Of a stretch of 37,387 nt of DNA, positions 26,798-36,762 are shown one piece after another (positions within the stretch are counted from its first letter, which is position 1; every line of letters begins with the position of its first letter). The DNA lies in the NCBI GenBank assembly GCA_006226545.1, contig SBGR01000050.1, forward strand, positions 1-37,387. Reading direction: 5' to 3'. The translations under genes and the position numbers were made by a program. The DNA is from Bacteroidota bacterium. GTDB lineage: Bacteria; Bacteroidota; Bacteroidia; UBA8524. The notes under the pieces are model-generated. The model was not told the origin of the DNA, searched no databases, and saw nothing but the letters and a program-made list of their open reading frames with translations.

Positions 26798-28387
26798 TCA
26801 ATTCCCTCTTATTGTATAGGGTTCTTGCGTTGTAATAAAGTAACCATTCTTTCGGTTGTAAATCTGATTCTCTGTACCGTACCACTTCAATTGATAACTG
26901 TCTTTAACTCGACGTATTTCTAGTCGGCCACCGAATTGACGTAAATCTGGTTTGCACGTGAAAGACTGCCGGATTAAACTAGAGTCAGCAGAACTAACTT
27001 CACAAAATGCCCAACGAATTCCCATTGGATTCCGGTATTCCGATGCATTCCAAAACAAATGCTTACCGCTCGCTATGAAGAATTGTGTTAAAGGTTCTTG
27101 AAAATGAAGGGAGTCACCAGGTTTTATAACCACTGAACTATGTTTTTTACTCGGCAATTTACCCTGAATTTTCACAAAAGAATTGAGGGATAACTTGGCA
27201 TGTACAACCACATCTTGGTTGGTAAAATTAGCGAAACATACTGGTTTGTAGTCGAAACTGTTATCAATTAGTAAGGGCTCGCCATCTAAAAGCTGCCCAT
27301 TGATTGTCTCTTTTGAAGTGTACAATTTTGACAGGCTTAAAACAGGAGACTCCGATTGTTCTTCCCTATTTTCGCAGAACGAAAAATGTTCCGGGAACGC
27401 CAAACTAGATTGTTCAAGAAAAAAACTAGTTTCCTTGGCAAAAGCTTCACTAAGTTCCCTGATTTTCTGGTCACTTTCACTTCTTTCACGTTCTTTTTGA
27501 GTACGACTTAGCTTTCTTGTCGAATTCTCTAATCCAACAATTCTAAACGTAAATATGATTACAGTAAGAAATACCCCAATACCTACAGCAAAGTTGCCCG
27601 ATGAATGCCGCGTGGGTGGGTTATCAAGCTCTTTAATGTCCGTATCAAATTTGCCTTTACCTTGTTTCTCCAGCTTAAGGGCAAATTCTAAATCATCAGG
27701 CTTGTATAAGTGAAGCTTACTTAACACGATCAAGCGAGCTTCAGCATTCAACGGTAAACTATTATTTAGTTCCGTACGCAACAAATAATCTTGAATGAGT
27801 GAATTCAACTCGAACGAATCCAATGTTTGCAATGCATAGTAAAACTGCACGTCATGAATAAATGCATAAGTCCTGAAATCTTCCGCAGTCCATGTTACAC
27901 GTTCCAAATTCAACAAAAAGCGTCTAACAACTTCATTAAACTTCTGCTTTAATTCAGTTGAATAAGCAAAGGGGAAAACGGGCATTAACTTTAGCCACGA
28001 ATTGAATCCAAGCCAATTGTAACTTAACAAATTAGATTCAACAACAGGTCTAACTTGTTGCATGAGATGTTGATCAAACAAGACCTTCAACTCATCGAGT
28101 AAACTACCTTCTGGAAATGAGATTGGGGCAAGATCATACTCTTCCTTAAGCAACTTGACGAAAGATGCATTTTCAAGGAGATAGGCTATCACCTGCGGAA
28201 ATTCAACCAAAACTTGACCGGCATGCATGGCATCAAATACATCAATTGAAGCATTGGACTGTGCAATATCCAATAGCTTCTTTTTAAGCTGCAATAGTTC
28301 GTCGTATCCTGCACTCCGAAGAATCTCAGGTTTTATTTCTGCACTATTTAGGACTTCAAATAGGGGTAAGATTAATTTCTCTGACAT
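26798..28387 (-). CDS. One-TM protein of unknown function, paralog B
   Basis: 529 residues, no family recognised. The N-terminal ~260 residues are helical and Leu-rich, without a signal peptide (LPLFEVLNSAEIKPEILRSA, then FNSWLKLMPVFPF). A single membrane segment follows at ~270-288 (FAVGIGVFLTVIIFTFRIVG), then a basic, charged helix (RKLSRTQKERERSESD) and a ~200-residue C-terminal domain of beta character (FTNQDVVVHAKLSLNSF; EPLTQFFIASGKHLFW; WAFCEV; SYQLKWYGTENQIYN). It is a paralog of the gene upstream (28451-30034), with matching domain order and shared blocks such as WAFC and LPxF. The two form a tandem duplicate on one transcript (63-bp gap). The role is unknown. Confidence 0.75.
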   Translation of the reverse strand: MSEKLILPLFEVLNSAEIKPEILRSAGYDELLQLKKKLLDIAQSNASIDVFDAMHAGQVLVEFPQVIAYLLENASFVKLLKEEYDLAPISFPEGSLLDELKVLFDQHLMQQVRPVVESNLLSYNWLGFNSWLKLMPVFPFAYSTELKQKFNEVVRRFLLNLERVTWTAEDFRTYAFIHDVQFYYALQTLDSFELNSLIQDYLLRTELNNSLPLNAEARLIVLSKLHLYKPDDLEFALKLEKQGKGKFDTDIKELDNPPTRHSSGNFAVGIGVFLTVIIFTFRIVGLENSTRKLSRTQKERERSESDQKIRELSEAFAKETSFFLEQSSLAFPEHFSFCENREEQSESPVLSLSKLYTSKETINGQLLDGEPLLIDNSFDYKPVCFANFTNQDVVVHAKLSLNSFVKIQGKLPSKKHSSVVIKPGDSLHFQEPLTQFFIASGKHLFWNASEYRNPMGIRWAFCEVSSADSSLIRQSFTCKPDLRQFGGRLEIRRVKDSYQLKWYGTENQIYNRKNGYFITTQEPYTIRGN

Positions 28388-28450
28388 GCTTATAAACCGT
28401 TAAATCCTCAATGAAAATCATTAATTGGGATAGCACCTTGGCACTTGATA

Positions 28451-30034
28451 CTATCGAGCCTTGGTTATATAATTTGGCGAATGGTTCACGATATACTCTT
28501 TTCGCTTAAGGTCGTAAATGCGGTTTGGTTTGCCAGACCACTCTATTGAATACGCCTTCTCCGACTTTTTAATTTGAAGGGTACCTCCTTCTGTGGCTAC
28601 ATGCTCATTGCAAACAAAGGTGCGGTTAACCAGTGCTATATCCAGCGGATCTATTTTGCAGAAAGCCCAATCCACATTACCGGAATATTCTTGTCCATTA
28701 TTCAACCATCCCAAGTCCTTACCACTGGCCAGAAAGAACTGCACAACAGGCTCATGAATGGAGATGACTTTACCTGCCTTCACAACAACCGATGTCTTTT
28801 TTAATTCATCAATGCTTTTTGATTCTTTGGTAAACGGCTTCTGTGAAAGAATAACCCGAAGAACCATATCCTGATCCGTTGCATTTTTAAAGTGCATCGA
28901 CTTATACGGTGTAATACCTTCTTCTAACAGAAAGGAACCACTTACAATTTGGCCATGTTTAGTCTCCTTGGTGGCAAAGGAAGTCTTAGAACCCTCCTCG
29001 TATGCCAGACAAAATGAATGGTTTTTCAAACTACTCAACCCGACTTGTTCCGGACCAAAATCCAAGTATTCCTTCATCAAGTTCTTTGTGTATTTGTCTG
29101 CCTCAACCTCTTCGATGGCTTTGAGTTTCTCAGCCAGTTCTTCTACCGGATCGTGAAAGCTCTCATTAATTCGATTCACTTGCCTAACAAAGCGAACGCT
29201 AATAAGGATCAATACCAATATGGCCCCAAACCCAACAGAGGCTTTCACCTTTATTCGCTTATTGGGATCTGAATGATCCACTTTGAACTTTTTAGGGAGT
29301 TTAGCATTTGATATAGCCTCAATAAGGCTTTTTAATTCCGGATTATTGGGTTGATAGAGATGCAGGTGAAACAGGAATCGGGATACGGCCGCTTTATTCC
29401 CCAAACGAGAACCCGGCTTTTTCAACTCCGCCAAGTAAGCAAAGATTAATTCCTGTAATTTCGGTGAATCCAGTTCATGCAAAACCGCATAAAACCGGGT
29501 ATTGTTTAGTACTTCATCTATTCGTTCATCCCCTTTTGACCACGACAATCCCTTAAGTTCAGACAAGAGTTCTCGCATCGACTTTAGCATCGCTTCTTCC
29601 AGTTCTCTGCTTAATTCTGAAGAAAAAAGTGATTTTAACTTAAGCCAAGAATGAACGCTATTCCACTTTTTTCGCTGAATCAAAAGTGGTAATCCTTCCT
29701 CCAATTCTGACTGCAAGTACTTGGAGAATAAATGTTTTAACTCGGTAAAAATGGGTTCATCCGGAAACTCAATTCGGGCATTAAACAAATGGCGGAAATC
29801 GGATTTTAGAATCGATTGAAAAATTTCATTGCTGAGCAGAAAATACAAGGCATTTGGACATGCTTGAATCGCTTTTACAGCAAAGTATATATCGCTATCG
29901 CTGTACTTTGAATTCAACTGAGGCAGATTTTCTAATCTGCGCTCCAAGGCCTTCAGTTCTTCAGGACCAGCTTGGTTCAAAGCCGGCGCCCCAATTTCTG
30001 CAGCCTTCAAGATTTCAAATAATCTTAAGTCCAC
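28451..30034 (-). CDS. One-TM protein of unknown function, paralog A
   Basis: 527 residues, GTG start at 30034; no usable ATG is close. Same architecture as its downstream neighbour: helical N-terminus (~1-260, LRLFEILKAAEIGAPALNQA; VHSWLKLKSLFS), one membrane segment at ~268-286 (SVGFGAILVLILISVRFV), a charged helix (VEELAEKLKAIEEVEAD), and a C-terminal domain with the same landmarks (KNATDQDMVLRVILSQKPF; EPVVQFFLASGKDLGW; NVDWAFCKIDPLD; SYSIEWSGKPNRIYDLKRK). The pair arose by duplication and has diverged well, suggesting both are maintained. The C-terminal domain lies outside the cytoplasm or inside it depending on topology, which I cannot decide. Confidence 0.75.
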   Translation of the reverse strand: MDLRLFEILKAAEIGAPALNQAGPEELKALERRLENLPQLNSKYSDSDIYFAVKAIQACPNALYFLLSNEIFQSILKSDFRHLFNARIEFPDEPIFTELKHLFSKYLQSELEEGLPLLIQRKKWNSVHSWLKLKSLFSSELSRELEEAMLKSMRELLSELKGLSWSKGDERIDEVLNNTRFYAVLHELDSPKLQELIFAYLAELKKPGSRLGNKAAVSRFLFHLHLYQPNNPELKSLIEAISNAKLPKKFKVDHSDPNKRIKVKASVGFGAILVLILISVRFVRQVNRINESFHDPVEELAEKLKAIEEVEADKYTKNLMKEYLDFGPEQVGLSSLKNHSFCLAYEEGSKTSFATKETKHGQIVSGSFLLEEGITPYKSMHFKNATDQDMVLRVILSQKPFTKESKSIDELKKTSVVVKAGKVISIHEPVVQFFLASGKDLGWLNNGQEYSGNVDWAFCKIDPLDIALVNRTFVCNEHVATEGGTLQIKKSEKAYSIEWSGKPNRIYDLKRKEYIVNHSPNYITKAR

Positions 30035-30111
30035 GGTTCTAGGATTTTGTCATCCCAAAACTACAGAAAAGAACTTAGGAATCTTAAAGCACAATTATGC
30101 TTTCAACTAAA

Positions 30112-33100
30112 TCACCTCATCAAGGTAATATTCCCTTTCAAGTAGTATGCTTTGCCGTAAAGATCGATAATGGTGATGGCATACGTATACAATCCCATAT
30201 CGCAAATAGCTCCGTTGAAGGTTCCATCCCACGACTTCGACAAATCATCTGTTTCAAACATCAACTGTCCCCAACGGTTGTAGATTTTCATGGAATAACG
30301 CTCATAATAAGCTGTAGCCTTCGGTGCAAATCCTTCATTTTTTAGATCGCCATTGGGCGTAAAGGCATTCGGGACGTAAACCAAAAACTCAGGCAAGGCC
30401 CAAACCGTTTGGTAGCTTGTATCCAGGCAAGCGTATGAATTCGATACAATCAACTGAACCAGGTAATGTGCCGTATCGTCGTACTCAATGGTATTATGCT
30501 GAATCAAGCTTTGCTGACCATCACCAAAATCCCAATTCCAAGTTAAGGCATCGCTAGAAAGGTCGGTAAAATCGTATTGCATAATCTCGAAATCAAAATC
30601 GGCACGCTGGTAATTGAACCTAGATACCGGCAAAGGCTTAACCCAGGCCATATCTTGCATCACCGTATCGTGGAAACAGTTGTTATTCGATTCCACCCGA
30701 AGCATTACATCATACTTGTTGGTCGCCTTGTAATAGTGAATCGGATGCTGAACAGTATCACTCTGTTGGTTGCCAAAATCCCAATACCAAGCTATAAGTG
30801 TATCGTGGCCAATCACCGACAAATCGGTAAAAACAGAGGCTTGTTTAAGACAGGTTTCCGGTACGGAGAAATCGGCTTTAGGCGACTCAAAAACGATGAT
30901 TTCCCTACTCACCGAGTCTTCACAAAACTCGTTGCTTGTGGTGACCAACCAAACCGTAAATGTATCAAAATTGGCAAAGCGCTTCGAAGGACTGATCATC
31001 CCGGTTGATGAAGATAAATCCTCGTATTTCCAGGTATACTGCTGAATAGAACCCAGCGGTATGCTGCTGACTGAGGCATCAAATACAAAATCGTGTTCAT
31101 TGAAACACTGCGCTGTATCCGGTGTGGTGAATGACGGCTGCATGGCCGGATAGAAGTGAACCTGTTTTTCTACCGTGTCTCTGCACCCATCTTGCGATTT
31201 CACCCGGAGTTGTGTGGTATACACCCCTCTGCTTGCATAGGCTTTGTTCTGCCATTGTACACCGGTATACTGTGTTACATCGCTCGAAGTCCAAGCGTAT
31301 TCTGTGATTCCGGCCCACGGACTTGGCACTGAGCTGCTGCTGGCATCGAAGGAGAAGGCCTGATATTGATCGAAACATTGTATCGAATCATTCACTACAA
31401 AACGGGCTGTTGGTTGTGGGTAGACTACAATCCTTCTGAATATCGAATCTGTACAGCCTTGATCGGAAAGGGTTCTTAATCGGATATCAAAGGTATCGTA
31501 GTAATTGAAGTTCTTCACTCCAATATTGACTCCGTTTTGCGTTGACCCATCGCTAAAATCCCACTGATAACCCGTAATAGAGCCTAACGGAATACTGGAA
31601 GAAGAAGCGTTCAAATCGAAGAAGTTACCGCGCACACATACAAAGGAATCGACAATCTGAATTTGAGGAACCATCTGCGGATGCACCACGATGGTCTGGT
31701 TTAGCGAGTCGGCGCAGCCCAAGGCACTTTCTATCCTTAGCTTAAGCGTATACGTACCGTGCGCTGCATAGGTTTTGTGTGGAATAAGCGATCCATTATC
31801 CGCATTACCGTCGCCATAATCCCAATCGTATTGAGCGATGCTTCCGGTGACTACCGAACTAGCGCCGGCATCAAAGCGAAAATCGTTACCCGACATACAA
31901 TGCTGATCTTCGTTGTATACCAAGTTAGAAACCGGCATCGGATGCACTACTACTTCAGAATAGACCGTATCTAAGCAGCCGTAATTGCTGGTGGTTATCA
32001 ACCTAACATCAAATGAATCGGCACTAGCGAAAGAATAAGCAGCCGGTTGAATGCCATTCAGTATGGAACCGTCTTCCAAGGTCCAGTTGTAGTTAGCGAC
32101 GGAGCCCCACGGAATGCTAGAGCCCGAACCATCAAACTGAAATGCATGAAAGCTGAAACAATGATCAAAATAATTGGACTGTATGCTTGGCACCGCACGC
32201 GGATGCACCTGTCGGCCTTTTACCAAGGTATCTCGGCATCCATAGTCGCTTTGCGTAACCAATTGAACGGCAAATGGTCCGGCGTTCTGGTATACTACCG
32301 AAGGAATCAACCAACCCGTATCGGTTTGGCCATTGCCGAAGTCCCAAGTAAGGTCTTTAATATACCCCCAAGCAATGCTGCTACCGGAAGCATTAAAACT
32401 AAAATCGTTTAAGTTAAGGCACTGCGAATCGGCATTGGAGATGAAATCCGGTACCGCCTGAGGGTGCGTAATAACATATTGATAGGCTGTATCACTACAC
32501 ATTAAAGCCGTGGTGGTGATTAAGCGAACGTGGAAGGTATCTGCCCCTGCATAGCCGTGACTTACCGTGGCGCCGTTGCCAAACTGTGCATCATCAAAGT
32601 TCCAAGCATAATTGGAAATACTCCCCGAACTCAGGGTGCTCGCCGAAGCATTGAAATTAAACTGATTACCGCGCAAACAGGCATCGGTCGTATCCACGCT
32701 TAAATTGATTTGGGCTTGAGGGTGGATAACCACTTTTTGCCAAGCGGTATCGCCACATTGCTGATCTGACAGCAAGGTCATCCGAACAAAAAACGTATCA
32801 GAATAGGCGTATTGGTGACGCATCGGTACCCAGCCGGTATCGGCACTCCCATCCCCTTTCAGCCAAGAAATGGAGTTGATGTAACCATCGTCTACATAAG
32901 AGTTGGATGCATTCAGTTGAATGTCATTTCCGCTCAGGCAAAGTAAAGAATCGCTGATGCCAATTTTAGCGACTGGATTGGGATTCACCCGCACCACTTG
33001 CCTCACCGTATCCAAACAAGCGCTTTGTGTTTCGGTAACCAGCTGCACCTGCATATAGCCAAAGCGGGAATAAACCTTTTGGGCTATTTGAAGCGTATCG

Positions 33101-35208
33101 GTGGTGGTATCTCCGAAGTTCCAGTACCATTTCGTGATCTGCTCGTAAGGCATGCTGCTGGCCAACGCGTCGAATTGGTAGCTATTGCCCCATAAACACT
33201 GGGCGGAATCGTTGACTTGTATTTTAGGAATGGCCTGTGGATGCACCCAAACAGAATCATAAGCGGTATCTAGGCAGCCTAAATTGCTTTCGCTATACAG
33301 GGCGATTTGGAAAGTATCGTAGGCACTATAGGAGTAAACCGGGTTCAGCGAAGTGCTGGTATCGCCATTTCCAAAATGCCATGTTCTGCTGAGTGTACCG
33401 GAAGAAATGGCGGTGGAATCGATAAAGGAAAATTGGTTACCCTTCAAACACTGACTCGACTCATCAATGTGGATTTTAGACTTCGGCAGTTCTAGCGATG
33501 TGGCGGTAACGGTATCGCGGTGGTAACAACCGTATTTATCACTTACCGTTACTACCAACAACGAATCTCTATCGATAACCAAGCTGAGCTGGTCGCTGGT
33601 ATCTGCTAGCGATGTATTCCATGAATAACGCAAAGGTGCTACACCGCCATTAACGGTAGAACTCAAGTTGATGGTAGAATACTGGCATACCGATGTATCG
33701 TTTGGCAAAGAGCTGCGAATCACCGGATAGGGCGCAATTTCGAAACTGTCGCGAAACTCTGAAAAACACGGAAACGCTGTTGCTATCTTATGGTAAACGT
33801 AATACTTGCCCGGATCCAAAAAGGCATAAGCGTTTTTCGCCAAAGACGCGGAATAAAAAATGGTATCGTTTGATGCATCTGTAATAAGCCAGGTATATAC
33901 CGGATCTACATAGACTGTTTGTGGTACGGAGTTCATTTCAATGAGTCCGCAGGTATCTACCGAATAGCTCATCTGTGTTTCAGGCTTTAATCCCACCTGA
34001 ATGGCGTAAGCGCGGGTTGATGAACCTGCAAAAGGACAGGCATTATCGCGGGCCGTGACCGTAAATGCATAGGGTACAGAAGAAGTATCGGTAACGCCGG
34101 GTCTCCAGCAAACAAAGGCCGTGTCTATTTTTCCACCGGGGTTAGCGATGCTGAACGTGGCTCCGGGAATTCCTTTGTTCCAAGACAGCTTTACCGAATC
34201 TGCCGCATCTGCGTCGCTGGTTACGATCTTCATGCAGATGGAATCGCCAGAACATACCTTTGCCGGTGGCAAGGCATTCAGAACCGGTAGCGAATTGGGG
34301 TTGCCCGTTGGTGTTAGGCAGTTGATAACAATGACTTGCAAATCCCGACGCGACTCCCCTATCTGCTGCCATATTCCCGATGCGTCTTTTCGCCATTCTT
34401 TTACTTTAATCGCAACCACAGAGATTTGATTCAGCACCGTCGGACGAAATGATAAATCGCCCGTGGTGGGGTCCATGTGAAACCCGCCCGGCAAAGCTTG
34501 ATTCTGATTAGGGAAGCCCCAGAAAGTTAACGGTCTATTGTAGGCAAATTGTCCGGTATAGGTAACATTGGTGGTTGCGCCGGTAAGCGATGTGGTTAGC
34601 TCATAACTTAGGGAATCACCAACATCTATGGTGTCTACTGCGCCACTGTTAAGCACCACATCCTGATTTCTACACACAATGGCCACCGGGTAATTGGTAT
34701 ACTTAGGGGAGCTATTGCAGGTTGAAGCGCATTTGTTGATGGTCATCTGCGAATAAAAATTCTGACCACTGGCACCGGTGGAGATACCATTGTTACGGCA
34801 ACATACGCTATAGTACACTACTACCTCGCAGCAATTGAGGCTTGAGAAATCGACTGTATCAACGTAAACATGCTGTTGAATACCGTAGCCGAAGTTGGAG
34901 CCGGGGGTACATTTGGAAACAACACCGCAGGAAGAATCAATTCCGGTTACATCGGTTATACTGATACGACGGGCAGTACGCGAGACAGCGCCGGTTCCAT
35001 TTTCACATCGGTAAAAATAATTTTCTGAGGCGGCTAGGTTGATGCCGTTGCAATCGCGGTAAAGGTTTAAGATGATTCGGTACTTCCCGTTGCCCAAGCA
35101 CTCGTAGGCAAAATCGGTCCCCATAACGTGCGTGGCTTCCGCTTTTTGAGGAAGAAAGGCAAAGAGTATGAGAAAGAATAGGATGGGTAATTTCTGTTTG
35201 ACGCTCAT
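30112..35208 (-). CDS. Giant PKD-repeat T9SS type B surface protein
   Basis: 1698 residues from the ATG at 35208; a TTG 12 bp upstream is possible. Signal peptide ~1-25. Residues ~26-415 are the same Cys-rich module as in the 5.9-10.2 kb gene (THVMGTDFAYECLGNGKYR; VAIVCRNQD; NKGIPGATF). From ~540 to ~1600 there are 12 tandem PKD-type units of ~85 residues, most with the pattern D-x-x-x-C-L-x-G-N near the start, SSxxxGSI, WDFGDG-like core, and a second Cys before D-T in the tail, often ended by VHPQAxP. The final ~90 residues (YVPNAFTPNGDLKNEGF, IYNRWGQLMFET, GNITLMR) are the type B T9SS/gliding-associated sorting domain. It is probably a long adhesin or stalk-like surface protein. Confidence 0.9.
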   Translation of the reverse strand: MSVKQKLPILFFLILFAFLPQKAEATHVMGTDFAYECLGNGKYRIILNLYRDCNGINLAASENYFYRCENGTGAVSRTARRISITDVTGIDSSCGVVSKCTPGSNFGYGIQQHVYVDTVDFSSLNCCEVVVYYSVCCRNNGISTGASGQNFYSQMTINKCASTCNSSPKYTNYPVAIVCRNQDVVLNSGAVDTIDVGDSLSYELTTSLTGATTNVTYTGQFAYNRPLTFWGFPNQNQALPGGFHMDPTTGDLSFRPTVLNQISVVAIKVKEWRKDASGIWQQIGESRRDLQVIVINCLTPTGNPNSLPVLNALPPAKVCSGDSICMKIVTSDADAADSVKLSWNKGIPGATFSIANPGGKIDTAFVCWRPGVTDTSSVPYAFTVTARDNACPFAGSSTRAYAIQVGLKPETQMSYSVDTCGLIEMNSVPQTVYVDPVYTWLITDASNDTIFYSASLAKNAYAFLDPGKYYVYHKIATAFPCFSEFRDSFEIAPYPVIRSSLPNDTSVCQYSTINLSSTVNGGVAPLRYSWNTSLADTSDQLSLVIDRDSLLVVTVSDKYGCYHRDTVTATSLELPKSKIHIDESSQCLKGNQFSFIDSTAISSGTLSRTWHFGNGDTSTSLNPVYSYSAYDTFQIALYSESNLGCLDTAYDSVWVHPQAIPKIQVNDSAQCLWGNSYQFDALASSMPYEQITKWYWNFGDTTTDTLQIAQKVYSRFGYMQVQLVTETQSACLDTVRQVVRVNPNPVAKIGISDSLLCLSGNDIQLNASNSYVDDGYINSISWLKGDGSADTGWVPMRHQYAYSDTFFVRMTLLSDQQCGDTAWQKVVIHPQAQINLSVDTTDACLRGNQFNFNASASTLSSGSISNYAWNFDDAQFGNGATVSHGYAGADTFHVRLITTTALMCSDTAYQYVITHPQAVPDFISNADSQCLNLNDFSFNASGSSIAWGYIKDLTWDFGNGQTDTGWLIPSVVYQNAGPFAVQLVTQSDYGCRDTLVKGRQVHPRAVPSIQSNYFDHCFSFHAFQFDGSGSSIPWGSVANYNWTLEDGSILNGIQPAAYSFASADSFDVRLITTSNYGCLDTVYSEVVVHPMPVSNLVYNEDQHCMSGNDFRFDAGASSVVTGSIAQYDWDYGDGNADNGSLIPHKTYAAHGTYTLKLRIESALGCADSLNQTIVVHPQMVPQIQIVDSFVCVRGNFFDLNASSSSIPLGSITGYQWDFSDGSTQNGVNIGVKNFNYYDTFDIRLRTLSDQGCTDSIFRRIVVYPQPTARFVVNDSIQCFDQYQAFSFDASSSSVPSPWAGITEYAWTSSDVTQYTGVQWQNKAYASRGVYTTQLRVKSQDGCRDTVEKQVHFYPAMQPSFTTPDTAQCFNEHDFVFDASVSSIPLGSIQQYTWKYEDLSSSTGMISPSKRFANFDTFTVWLVTTSNEFCEDSVSREIIVFESPKADFSVPETCLKQASVFTDLSVIGHDTLIAWYWDFGNQQSDTVQHPIHYYKATNKYDVMLRVESNNNCFHDTVMQDMAWVKPLPVSRFNYQRADFDFEIMQYDFTDLSSDALTWNWDFGDGQQSLIQHNTIEYDDTAHYLVQLIVSNSYACLDTSYQTVWALPEFLVYVPNAFTPNGDLKNEGFAPKATAYYERYSMKIYNRWGQLMFETDDLSKSWDGTFNGAICDMGLYTYAITIIDLYGKAYYLKGNITLMR

Positions 35209-35220
35209 ACTAACCGACAA

Positions 35221-35654
35221 AACAAGGATTAAGAATTAGGTTCATTTTCACTTCAAATATGAGCCATGTAAGAGCCATTCTGCTGCTCCAATTGATAAAA
35301 TAATTCACATATTTAAACGACTTATAACCTTAGCTATTGTGTACTAGTTAATTACAACCCTATGAACAAGGTTTGCCAATTTATGAATGAAAATGCGGGG
35401 AAGGAAGGTCGAAGGTATTAGGACTAAATTAAGGTGAAGGCTTCCCTTAAAATAGTAACGGTTAATAATTGAAAATCGTTAATTTAGAAATCAGGAAGAC
35501 GAATGAAAAATAGCACGTTTACGGATAACCGGACATTATGCTCGGAAAGGACAAATTTTCCGAAGGGCAAGGGTTGTAGAAGTTATTAAATTTGGTTTTG
35601 ATCCGAATCCAAAAAGTTCTCACATGCCAATCCAAAAAATTTCAGCATGGCTGG
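35221..35654. other. AT-rich intergenic stretch upstream of the giant PKD gene
   Basis: About 430 bp with no supported gene. It should hold the promoter of the minus-strand PKD gene. I could not place a convincing -33/-7 pair. The right part runs into the transposase remnant. Confidence 0.5.
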
Positions 35655-35847
35655 AGGCTTACCAACTACCTTGGATCGGGGGTACTAACTGCCAACTTAA
35701 AACGGACTCTGCTTGGGATCTACCATTCCATAAAAAAAGAAAAACCTAACTCGTTATCTAGCAGAATTTTCTTAAAAATTAAACCGAAAACACTTTGGTA
35801 AAGAAATCTTTGAAAGACTATTAAACATTACTGTGTTGTCCAAATAA
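35655..35847 (+). pseudogene. Decayed IS1595/ISXO2-type transposase C-terminus
   Basis: Three plus-strand frames carry successive pieces of one protein. One frame gives LEAYQLPWI, the next gives TANLKRTLLGIYHSIKKEK (from ~35688), and a third gives TRYLAEFS, a stop at 35773, then KLNRKHFGKEIFERLLN. Together these match the C-terminal pattern of ISXO2-like transposases (xNLKRxLLGxYHxxxxx, RYLxEFxYKxNRRxFG). At least two frameshifts and one stop break it, and the catalytic part is missing, so it is a dead remnant. No terminal inverted repeats were found. Confidence 0.7.
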
Positions 35848-35937
35848 GTGGTAACTTAATGGGGACTAATGTTGAATTAAGCAATACAATAATACTTCCA
35901 AAATACATAAAAATAAATCAACAATACTTATAAATCC

Positions 35938-36723
35938 CTAATCATATTTAACAATCCCATTTCTAAAATCATATTGATCCTCACAAGTTTTTGATTGCAA
36001 TCCCAACAAAGTATCAAAATGATAATCAAACGATTTATTAGGAATTCTCCATTTCACTTCTTTGGTTTTTACACTAATCTCCACTTTGATTAAACCAAGA
36101 TTATCGCTAACAATAACTTTATCATCTTCATATGAATATTTATAAAAACTATAACCAGAATAGACTAAACCAGGAATACCATGAAAAAAAATAACTTTTG
36201 AACTATTGGGACATTCATCATTCTCTAATTCAGGACAAATAAAAAAATAAAAGGAGTCAATTTTAGGTGTATAAAATAATCTGATTCTCTTTTTATTTCG
36301 CAAAGTTCCTTTGAAGACAACATTTAAGGGCAACTGCCATTCATAATAATTCACAATCTTCTCCATGAGAAATTTTTTAGATAATTTCAGATTTGATACA
36401 TGAATCATGTCAGCTAATTGATTGTTAGATAAAAGGTTATATACTTCCTCAAATATCGGAATGAAGCTTCCCCAATCATTATTAGTTCTTGGATTGTTAA
36501 CTAGCACTATCTTCTTATGCAAGACAATAGTCAACCTCTTTGGAGATTTACGAACTACGATTTCATCCTTATCTTCATCAAAGAAAACTATCTCAATCCT
36601 ATATTTAATACTGCTATTTATTACATTATACTTTCCAAGTACATAGTTCACTATCCCCTCTATCCCATTTGAAACTCCGGGATATCCATAATTTTGATTG
36701 TGAAGAATAATATCAATTTTCAT
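35938..36723 (-). CDS. Unknown protein, candidate immunity partner of the toxin fragment
   Basis: 261 residues, no family recognised. It has no signal peptide or membrane segment; it is rich in Lys, Asn, Ile and Tyr, and coded by very AT-rich DNA unlike the neighbouring chromosome. Recognisable features are only short hydrophobic strands (YRIEIVFFDEDKDEIVV, RLTIVLHKKIVLVNN, SKVIFFHGIPGLVYSGY). It starts 39 bp after the stop of a polymorphic-toxin-like C-terminus in the same direction, which is where the cognate immunity gene of such toxins lies. That role is inference from position and composition. Confidence 0.5.
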   Translation of the reverse strand: MKIDIILHNQNYGYPGVSNGIEGIVNYVLGKYNVINSSIKYRIEIVFFDEDKDEIVVRKSPKRLTIVLHKKIVLVNNPRTNNDWGSFIPIFEEVYNLLSNNQLADMIHVSNLKLSKKFLMEKIVNYYEWQLPLNVVFKGTLRNKKRIRLFYTPKIDSFYFFICPELENDECPNSSKVIFFHGIPGLVYSGYSFYKYSYEDDKVIVSDNLGLIKVEISVKTKEVKWRIPNKSFDYHFDTLLGLQSKTCEDQYDFRNGIVKYD

Positions 36724-36762
36724 TTAATAAATATAGTTAAAAACGCCAAGGCTTCCTGATTA

